Source: Embiotoca jacksoni (lineage: Eukaryota > Chordata > Actinopteri > Embiotocidae). From it: a stretch of 64,000 nucleotides of DNA. Where the stretch lies: positions 22,501 to 86,500 of the forward strand of contig JAKOON010000111.1 of assembly GCA_022577435.1 (NCBI GenBank), written 5' to 3'. Below are positions 12,650 through 24,436 of this stretch, in pieces. Each line of letters opens with the position of its first letter. Positions within the stretch are counted from its first letter, which is position 1. Below the pieces are notes generated by a model. It was given only the letters and a program-made list of their open reading frames with translations, ran no database searches and was not told the DNA's origin. The translations under genes and the position numbers were made by a program.

Positions 12650-14280
12650 AACATCCATCCCGTTATTGTGCTGGTGCTGCTGCTGCAAGCATGGCGTTTA
12701 ATAGTGAGGAAAATGCAGCGTAATTACCAACATGCTGGTACCAGTCAGACAGGCCCAGGATGCACTTTTACACCTTCAAAGCTAATGATAGCATAACAGG
12801 TTGAAAAACTTGTAATAAAATGTAAAAACAGACTATAATATTCAGCACTTAAGAACTAAATATAAACTGGTTGGTTTTTTTTGGTGGATCTAATCAGGCC
12901 CCATACATAATGGAATTCATGTCTGAACACTTGTTAGTACATCAGTCAGAAAATCAGCCAACTCATCTTTTTCCAAATGTTGTCCCTTAATTAATAACCA
13001 TTGATATGAACTTCAAACCTTCCTTTTATCAGAGTTAAACTGTGCCTTCAACCAGCGCCAAATCAACAAATATGCATCTAAAGTTAATGAGAAAAGTATT
13101 TTAAAAACCTGATTCTGGTTAAATTGTGTTACCAAAAAGGCCCCATACATTTTTACCATTAGGATTTATTTTTGATTAATCTCTGCTCTGACCAAGTGTC
13201 CTTGCCAACCTCCTGTCATAATATTATTTACAAACAGTCATTTCCATGATGGATGTGTAGTTTTTTTTAATGAGCAGCATTTTTATCTCCAGTCTTTTGT
13301 CTTTATTTTCTTAATCCTCTTCAGATAAAAGAGGTCATACTGCCCTGTCATATACATGAGGGACATGTAGGCCACTACAGGCGCCCAACCCCCCACCCCC
13401 CTTCCCCCTCCCAAGAATTAACGGTTGCTAGGAAATGAATGAAGGAGTTGCCTGGATACAGCCCTAGTATCCACACAGACCGCCTTTATCTGGCGGTCAC
13501 GTGACCCGGCTTAAATGGCAGCATTAATGGGGCAGCACTGCAGCTGCCTCTGGGGTGGTGAGTGGGGGTGGGGGGGAGGGTCTCTCCCCAAAAATCATTC
13601 GCCCTTATGTGTTGCGTCCGTAGACTGTATATAAATCCTGCTTCTAAAGATCACACACAAGTGCATCGAAATGCAAGTGTCCTCTTATCAGACTGATGAC
13701 AAAAACATGCCATGAGCATGATGGGGTGTGGCCCCGTTGATGCTGTCGACAAGATGCATCTTTCTGGAGACGTGTTTGAGAGCTGTCAGTGTCTGTCTTC
13801 TATTAAAACTTGCAGTTAGAAAGACCATAAATTGTTCTGCATGAGCCTACTGACAGACAGTTAACCACCTTGGTTGCTAACAACTTAAGTAGCTCTCTGG
13901 CAACCGTTGTCCCAGAGGCAGAAATGACGCCTCTTTGAATGCAGGGCTTCTTTAAATAGCTGAGATTTTGAGATTCAGACATGACAGAAGCTGGTATTTA
14001 TAGCACCTGCAGCCAAAGCAAATGTTGAATCAGCAACTCTTTATTGCCACTTTTTGTCAAATCACATTGGGCATCATGTCATCTCTACTGTATGTCATTT
14101 AACTGAGTTTATATCAGAGGTTTTTAAACTGTCCAGACCAAGTTTCCCATCAACAACTTCCCTCTCCAGATACCAACAAAGTTTTTTCAATAAAATATAA
14201 TTCAACCATGCAACAGCCTCAGAAAGGCTAATAACAACATAAGGCTACAGCTTTGAAATCAAAGAACTACATTGACATCT
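12650..14280. other. Intergenic region between tubulin genes 2 and 3 (left part)
   Basis: No gene seen. A perfect 12-bp palindrome GGTCACGTGACC at 13495-13506 contains an E-box of the kind bound by USF or MITF/TFE factors. It lies in a stretch with few obvious repeats (about 13390-13600) that could be a shared enhancer of the two divergent tubulin genes. That is inference only. Confidence 0.45.
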
Positions 14281-14965
14281 CTGAAGCCCAAAGGAGGACC
14301 CCGACTTCCATTTTGCATTGAAAGGTTCGTCTGACTTGTCAAGTCCATTCGTTGTCAATTTCGTAATTTTTTTTGTACTCTGCAGCCATTTTTTTAAACT
14401 CCATGTATTTAGCTCGCTAAAATCAAAAAAACTGAGTATTACGAATCCAGCTGCATCAAGCTAACATTAGCATTGTGCTATGTCGGACATGATGTGCTAT
14501 CAACAGACTGCACAAAAAAATGAACACAGCTTTGGGGTCTGAAAGGTAGAGTCAATGCAGAAGTGCCATGAAGTGCAATACCACCGACTGCCCCTAAGGG
14601 CTGTCTCCAAAAAACCTCGGACTCCATAGACTCCCAATCAAAAAGTGCCAACTTCTAACATAGTGTCTCTGTAGACCTTCGCTCCTCCCCAGATCGTCCA
14701 AATATGGTCACTTCTGGCTAAAAAAAAACAAGATGCCAACTTGATGCTTCAAAATGGGAGTACATGAACCAATGGGTTACGCTTGGTGACGTCACTGTTA
14801 GAAATTTTTTGTTAAATATTTAGATGACTAACAACCAAGCGGAAACCAACAGTGACGTCACCAGATGGTTTGTGAACGTTATGAAGCCTCGAGTTCAGAT
14901 TCTGTCCGTCACTATCTTGCTAATTTGGAGCGGTTTGGAACAGGAAGTGACCATATTTGGACGAC
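14280..14965. repeat. Repeat A, reverse copy, and inverted-repeat junction
   Basis: Around 14510-14660, read in reverse, is the repeat A signature (GGGAGTCTATGGAG, then TTTTTTGGAG, then GGTGGTATTGCACTTC). It is followed by an imperfect inverted repeat. CGTCCAAATATGGTCACTTC (14694-14713) is matched by its complement at 14943-14962, and GGTGACGTCACTG near 14785 by CAGTGACGTCACC near 14850. The arms are about 110 bp around a short AT-rich centre. This places two repeat A copies head to head. Confidence 0.65.
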
Positions 14966-15089
14966 TGAACTGATTGGAAACCTGACGATACTACGTCTCG
15001 TCCACCGATAGCTGTAACCTGACTGCACCACAGGCCTGTCAATCAAACAGACACGCCCCCAAAAACAGGTCTTTTTGAATCTTCTTTTC

Positions 15090-16740
15090 TAATGAATGAG
15101 GGATTATTTTCAGATGGACCTCCAGAAAACTAATAAGAAGGAGTGACTTTAGCTAACAACACCGAGAGAACTGATGGACACATTTTATTAGGGCCCGAGC
15201 ACCGAAGGTGCGAAGCCCTATTGTTTTTCGTAAAAATGTTCTTAGACGTTAGACGTTTGACGTTCTTATTCTTACGTAAAGTGATTTTCCTTTTTGGAAG
15301 CTTCATCATATTAAAAAAACTCATGAAAGTGGATACACATATGTCTCCCGGCGAAAGAATTTCGTATTCTAGTGGAGTTGCGAATGGGCGTGGCCAAACG
15401 GCTCGAGAGCGCCCCCTAAAGAGATGCCCCGGCAGCCACATTTACCTAAATTCACCAAATCCAGTGGACACGTGTATCACACCTAAACGCACAAAAAAGT
15501 TACATTGCACCGTTACGTCAACTGGACAGGAAGTCCACCATTTTGAATTTAGTCGCCATTTTGGGAGATTCTTACACGTTGTACTTTGTCGAACTCCTCC
15601 GAGGGATTTTGTCGCACCGACTTGAATTTAGTTTCTATGGATAGATAAAATATTTGGGATTAAATCTTAGCAAAATAATTCATTTTTGTCGATGCGTGTG
15701 CCCGTAAATAGGCGGCCATTTTGAGCATCTCGCCATGGAACTACGAGTTGCTTTAAATCTTATGTACATTGACCGACCTTCTCTAAACATCACAGGTATG
15801 ATAACAGCCCCGCCCTGAAGACCTCTGTGGGGGAATATTCGCTCATAGTCATAGCGCCCCCTGTTGGCAACTGGAAATGACACGATGTAAAGTCGGGTCA
15901 CAATAACCTAAACATGTAGTTGATGATATATTGAGACATTTATTTGACTTTGTCATTGGGCATCGCCGTGACGATGCGGCAAAGTTTGATGTCTCACTGT
16001 AACACAGGAAGTTGATGGTTAAGGTCAAAGGATGCTTGAAACCTCACGAAACGTGTCACATACATCCGGTGTCATGAGACGATACATCTGATGTATTTTG
16101 CGAGTGGGCGTGGCCAAACGGCTCGCCAGCGCCCCCTAAACTGCAGCTCCGGCACCTAGTTTCACCTACATGCTCCAAATTTGTTGGTCTTGTCTATCAC
16201 ACTGAGATGTACCAAAAAGTGTCTCGGCATCGTGAATTTGTTTCCCTCGATCGGTGTGACCGTGTCGTGGTGGCCATTTTGAGCATCTCGCCATGAACCT
16301 ACAACTGACTGTAACTTTTATGTACATATTCCGATCTTCCTCAAACATTACATCTTTGATTGCAGTCCCGCCCTGAAGACACCTGATAGTAATATTCCGT
16401 CATAGTCATAGCGCCCCCTGCTGGAGACAGGAAACGAGACAATAATAGCAACTTTAAGCGGGGATATGCGGCCCCTCGCGCGCTGCACGTTGGGGAGACG
16501 GCTTCGGGGAGGCGGTGCTCAGCGTGCGAGGGCCCGTATATCACTGCTTGCAGTTTTAATTCACTTTGTATTTGATGAGAGAAGTTGAATGGGAGTTTAT
16601 GGAGCCGGAGGCTTTTTGGAGCCGACCTTTAGTGGCACTCTGGGGTTTATAGCACTTCTGCATCGTATCCATTTTTCAGAGCTGGAAGCTACGAACTCTT
16701 TTATATCCAGTCTATGTTAACAACTAATATTTATATCATT
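15090..16740 (+). repeat. Repeat A, forward copy, split by repeat B
   Basis: The left piece (15090-15188) holds AGAAAACTAATAAGAAGGAG and GACTTTAGCTAA, matching 34377-34420. The right piece (16557-16735) holds TTGAATGGGAGTTTATGGAG, CCGGAGGCTTTTTGGAGCCG and the CCAGTCTATG end, matching 34454-34605. The 1.37 kb between them is repeat B. Confidence 0.7.
15189..16556 (+). repeat. Dispersed repeat B, copy 2 (longer form)
   Basis: Begins GGGCCCGAGCACCGAAGG and ends GCGAGGGCCCGTATATCACTG. The first 900 bp match copy 1 almost base for base. From about 16120 to 16400 it has an extra module absent from copy 1. That module repeats the internal order already present: AGCGCCCCCTAAA, a CACCTA/CTCCAAAT part, GGCCATTTTGAGCATCTCGC, a TATGTACAT part, CCGCCCTGAAGAC, CATAGTCATAGCGCCCCCTG. 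The element is therefore built of tandem modules that vary in number between copies. No protein is encoded. Confidence 0.85.
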
Positions 16741-16744
16741 CTAG

Positions 16745-18730
16745 TATTTGTAATAGATATGTCTACGACACTTTTTTGGGTCAGTTGGAGTGCGATTATC
16801 TGTCCTTTTAGTAAGACTCATTTGTACCACCAGGGAACTTTGATGAGTTTTTTTCCATATTTAATATCATACTCTTGAGTATGTGAGATTTTCAGTCAGT
16901 GAGCCAACTGATCAGATTTATTTCCTATCAGTCATTTTAAATATTTAAAAAGTGCACAATTCCATATTGCATTATTACACTGACCAATTGCATTTGTTGT
17001 AATTTTTTAAGAATATATACAATCAAAACATGAATATACTGCACTCACGTGCCACATAAATTCTGGGTCGTTATGAAAAATACCTTTTGGGCAACAATTA
17101 CAGAAGATTAAATTTAATTATTTTTGTATTCTTACGTCTTCAGGCCAGTTTTCCTGTGAGGCGCTGCAGCACCATCATCAAAATTAAATATTTGAAGACC
17201 TCATGTGACAAAAAGTCCTTTTATTTTTTTACTATTTTAGCTTTTAGTTGAAGAGAAAATACTTTAATCATCTCATGGCCATGTTTGGTTGACTTCACCT
17301 GCATTAACAAAAAAACTCCAACTCTGCAGTGACAGATGGAAAATATGCTCCGTCACTTTGCCGGGTGTCGTGTTCTCTCTTTGCTGGATGCAGAGCAGTC
17401 AGTTTTACACCATGAAGAGGACCACTCCCATCTCTCCGAGCATTCCCATCATCCCTCCCTCCTCCCTGGTGAGCAGCTGGTCAGACCATCCCTGTCTCAC
17501 AGCTGCTAGAGGGAAGAGGAGGAGGAGGAGCAGGAGGAGGAGGAGGAGGGGCGTGGACAATGTTCTCTCATGAAGTGCTGGCCGGGAGCCACGGCTGCTT
17601 CCTGTCCTTCTCTTTTATCCCCTGCAGTTTGTGTTGAGTACAGCAACCACAAAAAGGGCTGCAGTGAATAACCCCTTCACTTCCCTGCTGAATAAATAAT
17701 AAGAGATCCCACATTCAGATGGGAGCTTTTGGTCCGTACTGTATTGAGGATGGTTTTATTTCAGCCATAACAGTACAAAACACTGATTATGTCACTGTGT
17801 AGCACTTTTGCCGCCTTCACAAGCCTCTTTTCAAATGTCTCTCATTCCTGGCAGGATTTAAAGGGGCAGCTTTAATAACCTTGTACCTGCAAGACTGTGC
17901 CAGTCAAGTCTCTTCATGCAAACCATTATGTCACACAAAACTGCAAATTCAGGCAGTTTTCCGGTTCCTCAAGCAGATCAGAACCAGAGAGGAGGCCGAA
18001 GACCAGCCTCAAGAGCAGGGGCAGACATGCAGCCACGTGATCGGCTCACTGAATGACATCACTGCAGAGAATCTAGGACAATGAGGGAGGAGAGCTGGCA
18101 TGCCGGGCAGGACATCACGGCAGGAATATACTCCGCAACATGGGCTCTGGCTGACAGGGACTCCAGCGAGATGGGAGCATCTTGTGCCAGCAGAAGCATT
18201 CAGCCGTTTCCCATCATTTATCGTGCATCAGGTGCACGAAGAAAGTCCACGCAGATTTTAATGCAGAATTTGTTCATTTTGACTTTGTGTGTGTGGGCGG
18301 GGAAGGTTTATCGATTTGCAAGCTTTGCCTGCCACACCTATAAGGTGCAGTGTGCCTAATAAATGATCTTTGTTTGAACTAGGCCTTTATTCTGCAAACA
18401 TGACCTCCATTTTCTGCTTCAGATTATGAACTTGAAAATTCACATTTTAACTACTGAAAGCTCAAATATATATGAATATATATATAATCATAATAATAAA
18501 TCATTTTAATCCCACCAAAAAAATTCAATCCCCAAACATACATTCATCTGCATTATGTTTATTTCACTTTAATGCACCTAAAAAAAAAAGCAGCTTTTCC
18601 CTTATAACAGGTTCATAATTCTGCTCATATTTGAATGCAAAACACAGTTAAATTTGAGCAACTCGACCAAATGGTAGGTAGTAAGCCCATTTTTTTTTTC
18701 TCCATAGTTGCACAGGAGCAAATCTCCCTG
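16745..18730. other. Intergenic region upstream of alpha-tubulin gene 3
   Basis: No supportable gene. There is a purine-rich GAGGAG run near 17510-17555, AT-rich segments around 18440-18560, and several short open frames without recognisable similarity. The region may hold regulatory DNA for tubulin gene 3. Confidence 0.45.
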
Positions 18731-18733
18731 CCC

Positions 18734-18757
18734 TGTGTGTGTGTGTGTGTGTGTGTA
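18734..18757 (+). repeat. (GT)n microsatellite beside a promoter
   Basis: About 12 GT units run straight into the TATATAT of the tubulin gene 3 promoter. Length changes here would alter the spacing of upstream elements to the TATA box. Confidence 0.8.
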
Positions 18758-18762
18758 TATAT
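18756..18762 (+). promoter_or_regulatory. Probable TATA box of alpha-tubulin gene 3
   Basis: TATATAT lies 151 bp upstream of the ATG at 18913, at a similar distance to the TATA boxes of the two other tubulin genes. Expected transcription start is near 18788. The 5' UTR includes T- and C-rich runs (18835-18895). Confidence 0.55.
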
Positions 18763-18912
18763 CTGGAAGCACTGCCCTCCCATTCAGCAGTTGTTGCATC
18801 GACCCCGTTGGGTACAACACGCGACTCAAACACCGTTTTTTTTTTTTAGAAAAACACTCTTTTTTTTTTTCTTCTCCCTCCTCTTCCTCTTTAAACCTCA
18901 AACGAAAAAAAA

Positions 18913-21619
18913 ATGGTAAGTGGATTTTTTTTTTTTTGGTTTTTATTTCCAATCAGATCTGTCTGCCTGAAATACATTTTGTGAGGTAGAAATGCGGGTT
19001 AATCGTCAACCGGTGTGTCGGTTCTTGCAGTACGGCGTCAACGCTTTTGCATCTCCGTTTTTTTTACACTTAACAAACACATATTTATAGATTTAATATT
19101 AATTCAACACCTTATGTAGTGGTATTTAGATATTGATGATGACTGATGCGCAGATTGGTCCGCAGCAGTGGCACGACGTGATTGTCATTGTGTAGAGATG
19201 AGAACAATGCGCTCGCTGGCGGCGTTTACAGGAACAGCAAGGACAATAAATCTCTTTATCATGTCAAGCAGCATAATTATTTGTCTTTAGATTTAGATTT
19301 TAGTCCGTTTTAATGTGTGAATACGCAACAACAAAAAAGAAGTGACACCTTACAAATACCATACCCCTGTGTAGAGGCTGGGAGGGGCGGGTCGGGTGGG
19401 GAAGGATGGAGACATTAGATTGTAGCTTTCATTTTTAATTCATGGCATACAGCAGCAAATGTATTTTTAATATCATCTATGATTAAAGAACATGAAGTGA
19501 CGCAACGCAGTGCTTAATGACATGACATATAATCAGTTCAATCTAATAAACACGCTGTATTTCGGTTAATTTCATCCTATTTCATGATTAAATCTGGATT
19601 ACATTCATATTTTTCTCAAAATAAAAGCCTTAGCTGTGATTTTTGTTGAGGAATTTTTGTCTATTTTGGGTCCAAGCATCCGCCGTGATTGGTCATCCTC
19701 AAGGCACTAGAGCAAGTGGAATATTCCAGATCCTGCGACGCGGGCACGCACACGGAAATGCATTTGAATGTGTGGTTATGCTCGTAAAAGAGGGCGCAGA
19801 GAGAGTGGGGATAAAGAGGCTAGAGGACAAAAAATTTGGACTGGAGGTAAAGACGGCGTTGTTCCTCTGCGGGGGCTGCTGTCAGACATTTGTCCCCCCC
19901 CCCCTCACTGGTTGTGGTGCAGGGAGGTGCCTTCTGCTGCACTGCTGTGCATCTCAGACAGGGGGCGTAACTGAATAATGATCAGTTTAAAATGCCTTTA
20001 TGTTGCAGTTCCGATTGGTTTCTTGTTACAGCTGTGAAATTGCTGCAGGTAAATGACCTCTCTTGTTGTTCTCTCTACAGCGTGAGTGTATCTCCATCCA
20101 CGTCGGTCAGGCCGGTGTCCAGATTGGCAATGCCTGCTGGGAGCTTTACTGCCTGGAACACGGGATCCAGCCGGACGGACAGATGCCCAGCGACAAGACT
20201 CTCGGAGGAGGAGACGACTCCTTCAACACCTTCTTCAGCGAGACCGGAGCTGGAAAACACGTCCCCAGAGCTGTTTTTGTGGACCTGGAGCCCACTGTCA
20301 TCGGTAAACTCTTGATACGTACAGCGACACCGTAGATACCCTGACAGTTTATTTGGTCAAAGGTTAAAGTCATTTTGTGTCTGTCTCCTCAGATGAGGTG
20401 CGCACTGGGACCTACCGCCAGCTGTTCCACCCTGAGCAGCTGATCACCGGCAAGGAGGATGCTGCCAACAACTACGCCCGTGGACACTACACCATCGGCA
20501 AGGAGATCATCGACCTGGTTCTGGACAGGATCCGCAAACTAGTGGGTGACTTATCAAGATGACCAGCTGTCGCTCTACAATATTAAGTTGAACTACTGTG
20601 TCTCACATGAGGTTTCTGTGTCTCCCTCCTGTCCTCAGGCTGACCAGTGCACCGGTCTTCAGGGCTTCCTGGTTTTCCACAGCTTCGGTGGCGGCACCGG
20701 CTCCGGTTTCACCTCCCTGCTGATGGAGCGTCTGTCCGTCGACTACGGCAAGAAGTCCAAGCTGGAGTTCTCCATCTACCCGGCTCCCCAGGTGTCCACC
20801 GCCGTGGTGGAGCCCTACAACTCCATCCTGACCACCCACACCACCCTCGAGCACTCCGACTGCGCCTTCATGGTAGATAACGAGGCCATCTACGACATCT
20901 GCCGTAGGAACCTGGACATCGAGCGTCCCTCCTACACCAACCTGAACAGGCTGATCAGTCAGATTGTGTCCTCCATCACTGCGTCCCTTCGTTTCGACGG
21001 CGCCCTCAATGTTGATCTGACAGAGTTCCAGACCAACCTGGTGCCCTATCCCCGTATCCACTTCCCTCTGGCCACCTACGCCCCCGTCATCTCTGCTGAG
21101 AAAGCTTACCATGAGCAGCTCTCAGTGTCTGAGATCACCAACGCCTGCTTTGAGCCGGCCAATCAGATGGTGAAATGTGACCCTCGCCACGGCAAGTACA
21201 TGGCCTGCTGCCTCTTGTTCCGTGGAGACGTGGTGCCCAAAGACGTCAACGCAGCCATCGCCACCATCAAAACCAAGCGCTCCATCCAGTTTGTGGATTG
21301 GTGCCCCACCGGTTTCAAGGTGGGCATCAACTACCAGCCGCCCACCGTAGTTCCCGGTGGAGACCTGGCGAAGGTCCAGAGGGCCGTGTGCATGCTGAGC
21401 AACACCACCGCTATAGCAGAGGCTTGGGCTCGGCTCGACCACAAGTTCGATCTGATGTACGCCAAGCGGGCCTTCGTTCACTGGTACGTAGGTGAGGGGA
21501 TGGAGGAGGGCGAGTTCTCTGAGGCCAGAGAGGACATGGCCGCTCTGGAGAAGGATTACGAGGAGGTTGGAGTCGACTCTGTCGAGGGCGAGGGAGAGGA
21601 GGAAGGAGAGGAGTATTAA
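18913..21619 (+). CDS. tuba1: Alpha-tubulin gene 3 (TUBA1-type), four exons
   Basis: This is a third intact alpha-tubulin, on the opposite strand to the other two. CDS is 18913-18915 (ATG, followed by GTAAGT), 20081-20303, 20393-20541 and 20639-21619: 451 residues. It keeps [11 protein letters not shown]40, GGGTGSG, E254 and the tail GEEEGEEY. Visible differences are L42 (I in the others) and F319 (Y in the others). Intron 3 and the 3' UTR are nearly identical to gene 1, while intron 1 and intron 2 (20304-20392) are unrelated to those of genes 1 and 2. This patchwork suggests gene conversion. The 3' UTR has three AATAAA signals (about 21704, 21730 and 21766) within a short duplicated element. 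Confidence 0.97.
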
Positions 21620-21995
21620 AAAGGGACCTTGAGGCACTAAACGGGAAATCATTTATTTCAATGTGTTCTTGAATGCATTCCAAACAGAAACGTTTGTGTA
21701 TCGAATAAAGTATCAGTTTGGCTGTTCAGAATAAAACTTCTGAAAATGTCAAGTTTGGCTGTTCAAAATAAAGTCTCTGTGATGTGAAGATGTTTGTCTT
21801 TTTATGAACTGTTTGTCATGACAGTCTGAACTGATTTGTACACTTACGCAATACGTATTTAAATGTTGAAGGTTTACTGCATATGCACATATGAAACATA
21901 TTTTTGAAGTATTTACAATTGGTATTTCAGTTTGTTGTAAAAATGTTGATTAGGGGGCGCTAGTGAGCAAGTTATGGAGTAAGAATCAAATTTCA
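21620..21995 (+). other. 3' UTR and conserved flank of alpha-tubulin gene 3
   Basis: Contains two copies of a GTTTGGCTGTTC plus AATAAA element. Beyond the transcript, homology to the inverted flank of gene 1 (4666-4870) continues through TGATTAGGGGGCGCTAGTGAG and stops near 21990, just before the L1-like relic. Confidence 0.75.
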
Positions 21996-22049
21996 GAGCT
22001 CCTGCAGGACTGACAATATTTTCATCACAAAACAGCTACTATTACATAA

Positions 22050-23900
22050 ATACCAGGCTCAAAGTTCACTGAGGATAACATAAAGAGGCTAAAAGCTTAA
22101 TTGTGCAAGCTGCGTCGATCTGAATGGCGGAAAAGCTCCAAAAATAAAAATATAAATCAGGCTCATCGCGGCCTACGAGAACCACGAGGCAGAGCCCACC
22201 AGGTGTCCCGGACCAATCTTCCCCCACTCCAAGTGAAAGCTCAGGTGTGGCCGCTGAAAGAATGAACGCGAACATCTTGTCCTCCCTAAAGGGAGAGATT
22301 TCCAAAATTATAAGAGGAACTTAAAAGTGCGCTAACGGAAGATTTCAATGCCCTCAAGTCCGAATTACAAGCGGTGTGGTCCAAAATTGCTAATAACCCG
22401 ACTAACTGTCAAAGAGACAAGTTGAAGCCAGTTATAATTTCAGAAATGTTCTTTGTACAGGCATGTTGAATTGGCAGGATTGATTGAAATGCAATTGAAA
22501 TCTGTTGAGTTTATATGGTTGAGCTCAAGGTACTGTAATTTTTATGTAATGCCGCAAAGCAATGGGCTACACCAAGAGTTGGCGTGGGCACATGACCGTG
22601 CCATTGTGGGTCGTTTTGCTGGCACAGAGGCAGAGAGGAGTGAACGACCCCAAGCCAGACTAATTCTGCACATGGTCCAAAAGGTGCACACAGTAAATTG
22701 TTTTTGTTCATATATTTGTGTATGTTGTTGTTGACCTGCATTTATGTTGACATGTGTTGCATTTTTGAGAGATTGTAGTTCGTAGTTTTATGACATTGTT
22801 AATGTGCTAACGTGTGAGCCTGTTTGACAATGGACATTTGCATTAAGAGACTCCAGAAAGAGCTCGCAATGTATGTCAAAATGTTTGTTTTGTTTATAGT
22901 TTTCACGGTGTCCATAGTGTCGAGAGAGAGAGAGCATGCGCCAATAAAAGTTCATCAAAGACATCAGTACGAAGTGTCGCCATTTTTTGTTGGACTTGTG
23001 TAGCTACAACGACCGCCATCCAAACAGAAGTTGACCACATGAAAGCCGATATACAAGGCATGAAGGGCGGCTTATCAACATGGTCCGACAAGGTGGTTTC
23101 ACAACAAGCTATGATTACCAGCCTTCAAAGACAGGTGACAACTTTAACAGACCGATGCGAGAACATGGAGGGGAGAATGAGACGCCGTAATATCTGAATA
23201 GCCGGCATTCAAGAACAACCGGACTCCAGCTCCCCTAAAACATTTGTCAAAGTTATCAAAGAAGTCTTGCAGATGGACTGGGACATAAAGATCGACCGAT
23301 CGCACCGCACACTCGCCACCAGCAGACCGGGAGAAACCACGAGTGATCATTGTTAAAGTACACAATGACGGGGACGCTGTTGAGATCCTGAGAAGAGCCT
23401 GGGACAGAGATCTTTTCCTGTGTCTATTTTTTATTCTTTCTTTTTCTATTCCATAGCATAATCAATTCAACCTAGACTGTGCACTGTTGCTGCTTGCCCT
23501 TAGTGGCTAGGGACCAGGTCCCACCGGACTGTTGTTATTGTTAGTTATTAGTATTTATAAGCGTGGTGTTCTTCTTGTTCTGATCCCACTGTTCCCCGGG
23601 GGATCCTATGTTGGATATAAGAACAACAAGGTCATCATTTATTTTTCTTAAATATCTTTGTTTACCCCACTCCTATTGGTTTCACTATCTAGTCCAAATC
23701 CCCACATTCCACATAACAAGATACATGACTATGTGCAGGCTGTTTGTTTCCGCTCCCCATCTCTCTTCACAAAATCCCAAAATATGCAACAAAAAAAACA
23801 AACAAAATACAGACAACTTTTGGGCTTCCGAAGTTAATTTCATCATTAACAAGCATTGGATCTATGAAGACCTTCACACCTTTTATTTCTAATTGACGCA
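22050..23900 (+). mobile_element. L1-like (Tx1/Swimmer type) LINE relic with ORF1 fragments
   Basis: Translating both parts gives a broken L1 ORF1 protein. First comes ILSSLKGEISKIIRG with LTEDFNALKSELQAV (about 22275-22400). After a gap come a coiled coil with TAIQTEVDHMKADIQGMK (about 23000-23150), MRRRNI, then stop, IAGIQEQ, and an RRM-like part with DRSHRTL and VEILRRAWDRDL (about 23170-23410). Several stops and a frameshift mark it as dead. Between 22440 and 22995 lies unrelated DNA with an AATAAA signal near 22943, probably a later insertion. The tail to about 23900 is AT-rich with no recognisable ORF2. Confidence 0.7.
22450..22995. mobile_element. Insertion inside the L1-like relic (possible solo LTR)
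   Basis: ORF1 homology breaks at about 22440 and resumes at about 22995. The roughly 540 bp between begins near TGTTGAATTGG, ends near GTAGCTACA and contains CCAATAAAAG, consistent with a long terminal repeat. I could not establish a clear target-site duplication. Confidence 0.35.
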
Positions 23901-24176
23901 GGAAAAATTATCAATATTAATGTGTGAATAATTTTTTTAATCTGAACTGAATTCTGAAATCATTTAGCTTTAAATGCATGACCTTAATCATAACCTGAAG
24001 TGAGGAATATTTTATATAAAAGGATTGGAAATCGAAAGCCTGTGATGAACAAAAAGTATACAATTTATTCTGACTCCCAGAAGTTTGTTTATCAAGTGTG
24101 AATGCAGATTCTAATTATTTGTAACTGTATTGTACATAAATGAAAGAAAAACAACTCTAAACACTTTTGAGCAATG

Positions 24177-24436
24177 TTTATTGGAAAAAACATTAAACTT
24201 TCAGTTTGTCCAAATTAAAGCATTCACATCTACCAAACCTGCATCAAGTAGGTAAAAAAATATCAGAAGGCATAATTCCAGGAAATTCTTTGATTTAACC
24301 CTAAATATTACACATTTGTGAAATTTGTGTGTCCCAAAAAATATGTAAAAAAAAAAAAAAAGTATAAAAAGACATCTTAGGTGCCTGTAACTTGCAAATA
24401 AAGATGCAGCTTGGTTGTGTGAGAGCTGGCAGCGGC
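24177..24436 (-). other. 3' UTR of pmel
   Basis: Runs from the stop codon to an AATAAA signal (complement of TTTATT at 24177-24182), about 255 bp beyond the stop. It includes an A-run at 24347-24361. The transcript probably ends near 24160. Confidence 0.65.

Noticed and set aside
13421..13920. GTTGCTA/GGCAAC sequences resembling RFX X-boxes between tubulin genes
   Set aside because: Half-sites are not correctly spaced for the X-box consensus.
17289..18360. Several open frames of 60-95 codons upstream of tubulin gene 3
   Set aside because: No splice structure, no recognised domains, and low-complexity composition in one (GAGGAG run).
19643..19978. Open frame of 111 codons in tubulin gene 3 intron 1
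   Set aside because: Lies wholly inside an intron with good GT-AG ends. No recognisable similarity.
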